Positions 12,473-21,764 of a stretch of DNA of 25,155 bases are shown here, one piece after another (positions within the stretch are counted from its first letter, which is position 1; every line of letters starts with the position of its first letter). The notes under the pieces were generated by a model, which did not search any database, had not been told where the DNA came from, and was given only the letters and a program-made list of their open reading frames with translations. The stretch is from Conoideocrella luteorostrata (lineage: Eukaryota > Ascomycota > Sordariomycetes > Hypocreales > Clavicipitaceae). Position numbers and translations under genes: made by a program. The stretch spans positions 1 to 25,155 of the forward strand of contig JASWJB010000473.1 of the NCBI GenBank assembly GCA_032433595.1, written 5' to 3'.

Positions 12473-13360
12473 GTTATAGTATTAAATTAGTAAATTAAGC
12501 TATTAGTTTTACTCTTCTTAAAGTAATAGTTAACCTTTCTTATTTAAAGCCTTAAAAATTATAGCTTTTAAATTTAAAGCTAAATTTTATTATTATTTAT
12601 TTTAATTAAAAGTTAATTAAAATAATTTTATTAATAACTTTATAATTTTTTAAAATTTAATTAATTTATTAAAATTTAAGTTTATTTCTTAAGTTTTTAA
12701 TAAAAAGTTTTTTAATTAAATAAATAAAATTAACTTTTATAATTTATATATAAATAAAAATATTATATTAATAAATAATTTTAAAATAAAGTTTAAATAA
12801 TAAAGTTTTTTTTTTAAAATAATAAAGTTTTTTTTTTTAATTCTTAATAATTCTTAAGTTTTTATTAATTTTTATTTTTTAATTAAAAAATAAATTTTAA
12901 TTAAATATTATATAAATTTATTTATTATAAAGTTATTTTTTTTATTATTTAAAGTATAAATTAAGTATTTATTTTTAAAAAATAATTTTATTTTATTTAT
13001 TTTATAAATAGTTATTAATTTAATTAAATTAATAACACTTTAATAATATAAATATAATTTTTTATAAATTATTTTATTTTATTAAAAAATATTAAAATTA
13101 TTATATTTTTAATAAAATAACTTAATAAAGTTATTAATTATAATAATATTTTATAACTTTTATTTTTTATAAATAAAATTTAAATTTAATTATAAAAAGC
13201 TTTAAAGCTTTTAAATTATAATAAGTTTTAATAAAATAAATATTTTAATTAAAATACTTAATTAATATTAATTTTTAAGTTAATTAATTTTAAATATTAA
13301 TATATTAAAATTATAATAAAGCTTTTTAAAGGTAATATATTAAGAGTAGTTATTATTACT
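12473..13360. other. Extremely AT-rich, unassigned RIP-saturated segment
   Basis: About 890 bp with almost no C or G, made of runs of T, A and TTAA words. It lies between a direct LTR (12182-12472) and an inverted LTR (13361-13637). No alignment to copy 1, copy 2 or the Copia remnant is visible by eye. It may be the 5' internal part of a minus-strand Gypsy element following the inverted LTR, or older Copia sequence, but mutation has erased the evidence. Confidence 0.6.
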
Positions 13361-13637
13361 TATTATATATTAAGTTTAATATATTATATACTAAATATAG
13401 CTAGTAAGCTATTAGTTATAATATATTAGTTATTTATATTAGCTATAGTATTAATATTATTAGTATTTAAGTAAAGGGAAATAAAATAAAGTAATAATAA
13501 GTTAAATCTTAAATAGTTATAAGGTTATTTTTTCCTTTATTTATTAATAAGTAAGATTTATTCTTTTATAAGTTAAATTCGTTATATAAGTAACTAATAT
13601 AGCCTATGTTAGATTTACCTATCTATTTTACGTAACA
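13361..13637 (-). repeat. Inverted, RIP-mutated Gypsy LTR
   Basis: The unit matches the solo LTR at 7514-7791 along its length, in the same inverted orientation, but with transitions almost everywhere. Its right end keeps ACGTAACA. The flanking pentamers (TTACT and CTTAT) do not match, so this is not a clean solo insertion; it may be one end of a larger, rearranged minus-strand element. It separates the Copia remnant from its missing 5' part. Confidence 0.8.
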
Positions 13638-14730
13638 CTTATATCTTTAATAATAATAAAATTACTATATTTATTTATATAAATAATATTATTATTATAT
13701 ATAAATTATTAAATTTTAACCTTACTAATTAATTAATATAAAGCCTAAAAGATATATATAATATATAAAACCTTAGAACCTTATAATAGTTCCTAGAAAT
13801 TTAAATTATTTAAAACTAAAAAACCTAGAAAATATAGCTATATTAGGATTCTTATATTAAGAAAATAACTACTAGGTTTAATATTCCTAGAAGTAAGACC
13901 TTTAATAGAAATTTAATACTTAAAAACTAGCTATAGCTAAATTTTAACTAAGCTATAAATAATTAAATTTATTAATATTAGTAAGTTATTAGCTTTATTA
14001 ATTATATTATAGTTATTAATAAACTTAATATTATATTTATAGTAAGTAAGCTAGTAAGCTTCTTATATAATTTATTAGAATTACATTAAAAAATAATAAA
14101 TTAAGTTATTAAATACTTATATATAATGTAATATTTAGTAATTAAATTTAATAATAATAAAAGTTAAGAATCTAATTAATTAAACCTTTAAATTATATTA
14201 AATACTATATTTATTAATAATTAAATAAGCTAAAAATTATTTTAAGGCTAAATAATTTAATTATTTAATAAACTAATTAGCTAGACTATAACTAAGCAAG
14301 GGACTATAATAATATTATTAACTAAGGCAGAATTACTTATATTTATATATACTATAAAGGAAGTTATTACTATAAGCTAACTATTTAAGCAAATAAGCCT
14401 TTAGCTAAACTATAAGCTAGTTATTTAATATAATAACCTTTAGATAATTTAGATTATTAATAGCTACTTTCTTAGGATAAGAACTACCTTGCGGTATATT
14501 AATATTTATAGTAGCTAGATTTGTTAGGCTTATTAGGAAGGGACCTTTAATATTAAATTTGTATAGTTAGTAGATAATCTAGCTAATAGATTAACAAAGG
14601 CACTACTAGGTTAAAGGTTCGAATTATTTGTTAAGCAACTAGGTTTAATTAACATCGCAAACATTATTAAAGGGTAAAATTAGCTAGAAGACTAGGAATT
14701 ATTTAGCTTAGGATATTGTATAATATCTAA
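13638..14730 (+). pseudogene. Ty1/Copia pol remnant (RT end and RNase H)
   Basis: The remnant starts just before the reverse transcriptase active site, which reads Y-I-N-N at 13676-13687 in place of Y-V-D-D. An RT-to-RNase H region follows. RNase H shows the Copia signature TKAEL (from S-T-E-A-E) near 14321 with a following KE, and the terminal LTKAL block (ADxLTKxL type) at 14592-14606 followed by QLGL. Stops are frequent. Mutation is heaviest at the left and lighter over the last 250 bp, where codons with C and G survive. The 5' half of the element is missing, cut at the inverted Gypsy LTR. Confidence 0.82.
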
Positions 14731-14958
14731 GCTAGGGGGGTGTGTTAAATAAAGCATGTTGCAAATGTGTTACGGATTACAGTGAGCCGGTTACGGATTC
14801 TGACCTGTGGAGATATCGTGAGACAACCTTCCGGGTTTTAATAACGGAATTTATAGATAGTAGTCATCTATAAGAAGAGGTCTAATTCCTCGTCAATTAG
14901 ATAGAATACAAGGACAATTCCACTGCTTAAATCCCCCATAGCTGCTTACTTCGTGACA
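14731..14958 (+). repeat. Polypurine tract and probable 3' LTR of the Copia element
   Basis: GCTAGGGGGG at 14731-14740 is a plausible plus-strand primer site, followed at once by TGTGTTAAAT, a typical LTR start. The sequence then has normal composition and a TATA-like TATAAGAAG near 14869. The right end is uncertain; a TG...CA end fits at 14957-14958. No second LTR is in the window to confirm it. Confidence 0.55.
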
Positions 14959-14959
14959 T

Positions 14960-15400
14960 CAACGAAAAGGCTCAAATTTCGCAAGATGGTCATTTCAAGA
15001 AGCATCAGACATGCAGGCAACCTGACAAGCGCGAAGAAAAGGCCTAAATCGGAAGACATACAGGATGCAAGAGGTATCAGATATCGCCAGATAGTTAACA
15101 AGCTTATTAAAAAGTCTACATCTCGCAAGAGGTATCAGATATCGCCAGATAGTTAACAAGCTTATTAAAAAGTCTACATCTCGCAAGAGGTACAGTACAG
15201 GCTGCCAGAAGCATCAGACATCGCAAGTCAATCCAACGAGTTCGCAGAAAAGGTTCAAATCTCAGAAGACGTACAGGCTCTGCAAGAAGCATCGGACATT
15301 GCAGGTCAGGTCAATCTGACGAGCTCGTTGAAACGCTCGAATGTCGGACAAGGTACAGGCTGCAAGAAGCGTCAGATGGCAAGTCAATCTGACCAAGACG
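14960..15400 (+). repeat. Degenerate coding-like tandem repeats
   Basis: Several units of roughly 85-90 bp recur, each with the order AAAAGG-TCAAAT, GAAGACGTACAGG, GCAAGAAGCATC-GACAT-GCAGGTCA, CTGACGAG. Copies are visible near 14965, 15035, 15190, 15250 and 15340. In one frame a unit reads EKVQISEDVQALQEASDIAG, and neighbouring units encode similar peptides in other frames (QEASD, SDKVQA). The repeat therefore looks like a decayed repeat-protein gene rather than simple noncoding satellite. I do not recognise the protein. Confidence 0.7.
15067..15182 (+). repeat. Two identical 58-bp direct repeats
   Basis: Units 15067-15124 and 15125-15182 are identical in all 58 positions, and a third copy begins at 15183 but diverges after about 11 bases. 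The perfect identity inside an otherwise degenerate tract points to a recent local duplication, or possibly to an assembly artefact. Confidence 0.93.
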
Positions 15401-15639
15401 ATAAAGATATTGATGTATCTAGAGTTTTTGTTGTCTGCCAGGGCGCGAGTCTTGTCGGTCCCCAAGAGCGGGTTCTTGACCGGGATGAGCACACCGCTAT
15501 CGGCTACGATACCGACGAGATGGGTCGTCTGGATGAAGCTAAAGGGCTGCTGCAGGAGCTAAATGACCGTCGGCAGAGGCTCAGGCTGCAGACCGACTCA
15601 AGCATGCCGGCCTGTTTGGAGCAGTTAACGGTGCGGTAG
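15169..15639 (+). other. Open frame of unknown status (155 codons, no clear start)
   Basis: The frame is open from just after the stop at 15166-15168 to the stop at 15637-15639 and contains no ATG in its first part. Its first half encodes two repeat units of the tract above (PEASDIASQ, QEASDIAGQ). Its second half is charged and helix-prone (DEMGRLDEAKGLLQELNDRR). It could be an exon or the tail of a decayed repeat-protein gene. No family is recognised and no promoter is seen, so it is not called as a gene. Confidence 0.3.
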
Positions 15640-16683
15640 AGCGTGTCTTCTTCGGATAATGCCGCTGCTACGTCGTGATAGTGGCGCAATAATGGCACTC
15701 ACGTCAGACCATCTCAGGCCACAGCCCCACAGCCCGTCCTGGGATGGCAGGCCAAGAAGAGCAAATATGTATGTACGGTTAGATGGTGAATGGAAGCCTG
15801 ACCCGCCAGCCAACTAGCGTTTACTTCAATGCAAGTCCACCCCTGTCTGCTCGGTAAAGAGACGCTCCACTTGATCAATATGGGTTCTACCTCCTATCAC
15901 TTATGCAGGTACCCAACCGGCTTCGCAATGTAATTAAATGCGATGGTGGCTACAAAGGTTACTAGGTGGTTTAAATAGCTGGCTATAAGTATAATTCTTA
16001 ATGGAACCAGCCTTTAAATACGACATTTGTGGCCTCTTGAATAATGAGGGGGATTTTAATAAGTGGGTGGTTGACCGGCCGCTTACTTATTTTACCAGCG
16101 TAAGCCAGTCTCACGAGCGGACCAGCCTGGGTTGAGGCCCTACAGCCACACAAGAGGAACAAGTAATATGGTCTAATTTCCACGCTGTATGGTCATGGAG
16201 GGGTGTTGTGTGTCGTTGAGCGCTAGCCTCGCCGCCGCCATAATGATATAAATCCCGTTGATGAAGAGCGATAGCCTGAGCAGGGGTAGCTGTCGAGATA
16301 GTTGTCGTACTGGCGCGGGCCTTGGATAGGTCCATCATATAATCCATGAACTTTTTACTCCATAAGTTGCAGTATATTAATGTGGAGTGTCGGGTTAGAT
16401 TGCAGTCTCGGGCGGTCTACAGAAACCTCGTGGCATTGGCTCTCGTATAGACGACGCGAGAGGGGTTAGATAAGTAGTTCGGGAGCGGGATATAGGGTTA
16501 TGGATTCTTGCAAAAGGCTGGCCAATTCGTATGGCCCCTATTTAAATTACCAGAAAAGGAATCTAGGACGTAGAAGGATTCGTGCGTCAATGAGAAGTAG
16601 CAAGGCCTGAGGTGTTGATCACTTGCTAATTACCATCTTTCACCCCCACCCTCTGCGGCATTCCCTTTTAACATTTCCGTGTG
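15640..16683. other. No recognisable gene
   Basis: About 1 kb of normal composition. Short open frames on both strands lack recognisable motifs, sensible starts or splice-supported extension. I see no repeats or RNA genes in it. Confidence 0.6.
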
Positions 16684-16775
16684 TTTAAAAGCTGCCCTCA
16701 TCCCCTTCTGCCCTCACCATTTGGCTCAACCTACCAACTCATCCATTCAAAAGTTAAGCGAACCGGCACGTAATA
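16684..16775 (+). promoter_or_regulatory. Core promoter and CT-rich leader of the CVNH gene
   Basis: A TATA-like TTTAAAA at 16684-16690 lies 85 bp before the ATG and is followed by a C/T-rich stretch (GCTGCCCTCATCCCC and onward), the usual look of a filamentous fungal core promoter and 5' leader. Confidence 0.5.
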
Positions 16776-18260
16776 ATGGCCTTCCAATCAACCTCACGTG
16801 GCATCCATCTCGCCGGTAGCAGCTTGCGAGCGGAGTGCCAAGGCTTGGACATGAAATGGAGATCTACATCCCTTAACCTCAATAATGTCCTCGGCAACTC
16901 TAATGGCAAGTTCTCGCTACTTGACAAGGACTTTTCCCGCAGCGCAGAGAACTTCCACCTTGATGGCACAAAGTTATTCGCATGTCTTCGCCGTCTTGAT
17001 GGGCAATGCGCCAATGCTACATTAGATCTCAACCTCTGCATTGTCAACAATAATGGTGACCTTGCGTTCCAAAAACCGTTTGTATTTTCCATGGGAAGAA
17101 CTTGAAAAAGGCACTTTGATAGCTAATGTTATAACCTGCCTCTGATAGTTCTAACTCCCTATTGACAAGTGCATCTTCCTATTCTCTCGAAGGGACGAGA
17201 CTAAAAGCTCTCTGTCTTGGGCACGATGGTCTGTTTTATGTTTCTGAAATCGATCTTGGTGAGCACTACGGGAATAACAATGGCGAGTTCGTTAAGGACG
17301 ACCGAAACTTCCACTCCAGTGCTCGAGAAATTTCGATCCAATCCTCTCCCCACTCTCTTCTTCTCAAGGCGGAGTTGAAGGGTAACCATTGGTGGTCTGG
17401 AGACTTCTGGAAAGCTAGCGAGATCGATCTGGCGGTCAACATCTTGGTTTTTAACGGTCGCCTTGTGTTCGAGCACCACCAGTAAGTCAATCCTGCTCCC
17501 TTCCTACATCTGATATGAGTTGGTGGGGATTTGAATTCGCGTGTAATGCATTGTAACTTGTATCACAGCAAAGGCCTGCTCGATCCAGATGGACCTGTTA
17601 CCAAGTTCCTCGAAGAACTTCCTTTCGTAGGATTCGTTGTGGCCGGCATACATGCTCTATCAGGTGATGAAGTATGTTTTGATCGTCTTAGTAGCTCGCT
17701 GTACCGCAAACCCTAATCTAACACGCCACATACTCGCAGCAACATGCCAAACGAGCCCTAGCAGTTTGCGCAAACTCTAGCATCGTCTGTGCTAGTATCA
17801 TAGTCGGTGCGTGGATAGGAGGGCCAATTGGCGCATCTATAGGCGCCGGTCTCGCCACTCCTCTCGCAATCCTCGTCGAGATACAAATCGCGGGGATAAT
17901 CAAGGACCCACGGCTTCAAGCTCAGTTTGAGGAAGCTACGATTGGCCGATACCTATATGAGACGTTTCGGAATATGTTGACGGCGGGAGCGGCGGCCTAT
18001 CTTGGTTCTTTTCTTAACGTTCAAGCCGAAAAATTAAGTGCCAAAACACTGGGAGAGGTTGCCTCGCAGATTAGCGGGAGCACTGCGGGGTTCTCTAGTG
18101 AAGTCACTGCTTATTGGGCACTAAAGAAGTGTGTCATCGACCCGTCTCGGTGCCAAGCCTTTTCTCTGCTAACATTGCCGATAGACTTGCAAATGCCCTG
18201 TCAGAAGGCAAACTCCCTGCGGGATGGATCGAGACTGAGAAGCGAGTGATGAAGCTTTGA
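16776..18260 (+). CDS. Tandem CVNH lectin-like protein with C-terminal glycine-zipper membrane module (five exons, 393 aa)
   Basis: Proposed exons are 16776-17077, 17170-17481, 17569-17671, 17740-18128 and 18185-18260. All four introns (92, 87, 68, 56 bp) are GT-AG with donors GTTTGT, GTAAGT, GTATGT and GTGTGT; CTAAC-type branch sites are clear in introns 1, 3 and 4. Joining keeps one frame throughout. Residues 1-101 form one CVNH domain (IHLAGSSLRAEC, LNLNNVLGNSNGKF, DLNLCIVNNNGDL). Residues 102-205 form a second (YSLEGTRLKALC, EIDLGEHYGNNNGEF, EIDLAVN). CVNH domains elsewhere bind carbohydrate, often mannose. A DPDGPV linker leads to a hydrophobic LPFVGFVVAGI stretch, and residues 246-285 are a long glycine-zipper segment (GGPIGASIGAG) with a second short hydrophobic run near 319-333. 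The C-terminus is GWIETEKRVMKL. There is no signal peptide. A glycan-binding head on a membrane-inserting tail is an inference. It converges on the PUD gene. Confidence 0.82.
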
Positions 18261-18730
18261 AAATCTGTATTTTCTTATGTCTGGCCACCTTACTATGATA
18301 AGTGGAGTTGTTGAGCTAGCTACTTCATCCTATATGTACCTCAGTTATTATATTCCAGGTTGGTTGCTACCCTCGTTAAGGCCTAAAGCACCAGTTCAAT
18401 AAGAAGCCGGCTTCTCCAGCTTGTTGTTATAACGGACAATTTAATGAAAACTCTATTCTTCTTAATTGGATGTCTCAGAAATAATTATGGTGTGCACAAC
18501 CCATTTTTCGCAATCAGATTGACTGACGTACTGATCAAGATATCTGAAGGAGCATGTTGCCACCTTCTTGAAAAAGTCTTGAAATCCTCCTATTTAAACT
18601 CTCTTTAACACTCGAACATCATTTGATTTGACTCTCTTAGACACTAATATCGAGCTTTCACCCTGCTCTAACCTCCTCGTTCAGATTCCTCTTGAGTCTA
18701 GCTATTTACGGCACTGGGTTCTTGGCAGGT
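18261..18730. other. Intergenic region between the convergent genes
   Basis: No gene is seen. It should hold the 3' ends of both neighbours. Its right part contains a plus-strand promoter-like block (separate entry). Confidence 0.6.
18591..18690 (+). promoter_or_regulatory. Orphan promoter-like block
   Basis: TATTTAAA at 18591-18598 is followed by about 90 bp of C/T-rich leader-like sequence on the plus strand, but the only DNA downstream is the antisense of the PUD gene. It may be a relic of a lost gene, an antisense promoter, or chance. Confidence 0.25.
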
Positions 18731-19529
18731 TCAACTCTCCTCTTGAAAGTTACCCTTTCCTGCCCTAACTTCCTGTATAGGCGACACTTCTGTAGGCTTT
18801 ACCAAGTCCTGTTCTGCTTGTGCTGTGACATTATCCCTTATAATAAGCTGGACGTGGTCTGTAAAGACTTTATACTTCATTTGAGAAACCTTAGTTGTAG
18901 AGTTACCGGATCGTGAAGATAACGTGATGCTGTGGTCTGAATCGATAATAATGACCGTGCAGCCGCCAACGTCTTCCTCTTCCAACATGTGTTCTTTAAA
19001 CCCCGCAGTTGTCTCAGATGAGAGTATGGCCTGCGAAAGATGCTTGCTGACCGTCTCGCCCAGGGAGTCGCCAGCAAGAGCCCCAGCGGCTGCTCCTAAA
19101 GGACCCGCCGGCAGACCAACTATAATCCCAGAACCAAGGGCAACCGCATAACTAGCAAAGATGGCCACAGAGGCCATTACATGCTCGGCTGTATCGAAGA
19201 AAGAGCGATAGTTATCAGGGTCCGAGAAGTTTATCAGGGTTTCATTGGGGGTGCGCCAAGTCACCTTCCACCGGTCTAGGCCGATTCTCCCAATCCCAGT
19301 GTTAAAATTTATCTCCATGTCTTTTGGGTTTTTAGTTAGTCCAACTGGAACAACGTCCCATTTGTGATGTTCATTGTAGACACTGCTGTATTTGTGAATG
19401 ACCTTAACGTCAAGAAGTGGCCCCGGGGTTTTGTTGTCGATCTGCACGCATGCTTTGTTGCCTTCGGCTGCCAACGCGCGCGAACTGCGCCATTGCGACA
19501 AAAGCAGCCGCAGCTGTCGTGGTCTTCAT
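18731..19529 (-). CDS. PUD-type (up-regulated in daf-2) domain protein with glycine zipper; 5' frame break
   Basis: The main open frame runs from about 19501 down to the stop at 18731-18733 (about 256 codons). Its first part (ACVQIDN, VIHKYSSVY, NFNTGIG, WKVTW) matches the PUD beta-sandwich family known from daf-2 mutant nematodes and widespread, without known function, in ascomycetes. Near codons 108-145 is a hydrophobic glycine-rich helix (GLPAGPLGAAAGALAG), followed by TAGFKEHMLEEEDVGG, which I associate with the fungal members. The main frame has no ATG before the PUD domain. The natural ATG at 19527-19529 opens a signal-peptide-like MKTTTAAAAFVAMAQ in a different frame, which runs into a stop soon after. 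The frames meet at a (CG)4 tract, 19475-19482; a change of one CG unit would account for the shift. Alternatives are a sequencing error or an upstream exon spliced in (a GCTAAC lies near 19540). Confidence 0.72.
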
Positions 19530-20480
19530 GTTTTCAGGTTAGCCTGAAAGTGGTTTTTAAGCACTAAATGAAAAGATGTGTGGTTGCGAAGTTGTAGAAG
19601 CTTGGTGAGCGGATCAACTGGAGATCTAACGCCGTATTGATGAGCCCGATCTAGACGCAGTTTCATTTTGAAAAACAAGTCTAAGACATCATACCCCTCA
19701 ACGGCTTGAAAGTGCAGATAGTCGAGATAATAGTGGGGCAGAGAAGCATATCATACGATATTAGCTGTACTGTGAGCATGTTGGTTCTGCGGACCGGCGC
19801 ATTTTTCGGCCCACTTCTCGACAGCTTGGTGTGAGAAGATGGTCTATCTTGGTACTATAGGTCTTCCAATTAGCAGAAGGTTACACCTACGAAGTAAATT
19901 ATACAGAGTATAGTATCACACGATTAAAGTTATAGTATAGACCAAATAAGTGACAGGCTGTCTCGTCTTCCAAGGCTTATTGTACTTATCAGCCCGCCCC
20001 AGTTATTCGTTCGTGCTATAGTGCAGTTCTGCACTCTCGCTATGCCATCGGTTGACAGGGATAGCTCCTAGTCTTGATGCTCATTTTGCGTGTACTTGAA
20101 TTCACACTTTAGAAAAACGGGAAGCTAGGGCTAGATTCTGATCGGATCGTTGTGCCAAACCTTCTTTCGCTCTACATTTAGGTCTAGAAGATTATTAAAG
20201 AGCAAGTAGCAGTGAAAGCCGGAGGTAGTTAAGAAGACTCTTCGCTGGGGTCATGAGTAGCAGAGAGCTTGCCTCAATAAACGCGGGGGATTAACTAAGA
20301 AATAGGCGTAGACTGTGACAAATTCGTTAAAATTGTGAGAGCAGGCTCCTTCTCCGAGAGGGTTTGTTCTTGCCGCTAGGTGGAGTTTGCTGTCACCACA
20401 TCTCCATGCCAACTATTCCTGTGTCCCTCATTCATTGGCTGCGGTTAGCGGAAAGCGGCGTCTGCTCTCTTTGTCCGCGT
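19530..20480. other. No recognisable gene
   Basis: It includes the upstream region of the minus-strand PUD gene. A 41-codon open frame starts at an ATG near 19666 on the minus strand but has no recognisable content. Nothing else stands out. Confidence 0.55.
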
Positions 20481-20808
20481 ATTGTTGCGTTATGTACCGT
20501 CATATAGGTGTAAGGGAGCAATTTGCAAAAGTGGAAATCGGCAGGAATAGATGAATTTGACGATATTGAAGAGTGCAAGCGGTGATATTAATAGATGATG
20601 TTCTGCGATTATCTAAGCTTCTGATGCCCTCTGAAGGGCATCGTGGCCCTTCTTTATAGACCTTCAGTGACCGGGAAATTCCCTGGAATTCAGTTGCCTT
20701 AGGCCTACATTCCTTGGCATCGTGCCACCTTCTTCCACTTATCGTACGAATCTAGCTAATACGAGGCATCGGGACCTTCCGAAGGTGCCACTCTAATCTC
20801 AACAACAT
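20481..20808 (+). repeat. MITE-like repeat, fragment, left inverted arm
   Basis: This segment matches the reverse complement of 23043-23350. The inner 170 bp (about 20634-20808) is about 90 percent identical, the outer part lower, with differences including many transitions. Neither terminal repeat of the longer copy at 22954-23436 is present here, so it is an internal fragment. A (CAGA)n run (20810-20826) follows directly. Confidence 0.85.
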
Positions 20809-21764
20809 ACAGACAGACAGACAGACATTATTCAACCAACATTGTACAAACGTACATTCTACTTACACTGTCTCAGCTTGGAAGCAATTATTTATTATAG
20901 CCTTCTTATATTTTTCCTTTTGCCCATAAATATTGTCAACGCGGTGGCCAAAGTGACAGCATGGAATTGAAATGCGCCCACCGCTCCCACAAGCGCTGCT
21001 GCGGTACAAAGCGAGCCAGGCACGAAAGCAATACTCCGTACCTCACTCAGCCACAGCAACAACAAGAATAGCTACAGTAATTAGCAAGGCTAAGTAATTA
21101 AGTGGGGAATTCCAGCCAAGCTTAGCTCGAAACCAATCTTATTCTTATGTGACGAAGGACTCTTATCGGACGAAGGAACGTGTCCCGCCACATACCCTGC
21201 CGGTTTATGCGGAGCTGCCAAGGGGCGACGGCTTGCAGACATGACAATGAAACAGCATTTCACAGTTGAAAATACAGCAATCGCGAAAACAATAAAGACA
21301 AACACACTTAAAGGGAGAAAGAAAAAGCCTGTGAGAAAGTGCCTCAGAGAATAGAGCGATATTTAATTGAGACTGTTCAACAGATTGGACAAATGGGAAG
21401 ATTTAGACGAGGTTGGTGTTTATGGCTTGGCACCGACATGTATTACGAGTCCGCTTGATCTCACGAGTAGACGCTCGCTAAAAACATTGATGTTTCTTAT
21501 GTACTACTAATATTTATTGAATTTATCTATTTGTATTGCAAGGATAGCAAACAAATTCACAAAATAGGCAGTAATTCTTTGCATAGAGCGAACTGATATT
21601 CTATGCACTTTATCAGTCTTGTATTGTATGCATGTCCAGAAGCTATGAAGCCCCCACAGCCCAGCTACCAGCTAATTAAATGCAACTAATTGACTAACTT
21701 CCTACTCGTCTCCTAAAAGTACTCAGCAAGAACAAGAAGATCCTGTGCATGATTCCTGGCTGAA
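20809..21764. other. Region without a supported gene
   Basis: Two minus-strand open stretches (about 20895-21071 and 21090-21340) encode hydrophobic peptides but lack convincing starts or joinable splice sites. I do not annotate them as genes. A (CAGA)n microsatellite lies at 20810-20826. Confidence 0.5.

Noticed and set aside
14618..14640. GGTTCGAATT resembling a tRNA T-arm
   Set aside because: No matching acceptor, D-arm or anticodon arm is present; the sequence is part of the Copia RNase H frame.
18692..18916. Plus-strand open frame overlapping the PUD gene
   Set aside because: It lies opposite the 3' half of the PUD coding region, starts at a TTG, and has no recognisable content.
20895..21340. 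Two hydrophobic open stretches on the minus strand that could be exons of a membrane protein
   Set aside because: No ATG begins a sensible frame, and the best donor (GTATGT, near 21200) joined to the acceptor after GCTAATTACTGTAG leads to an early stop.
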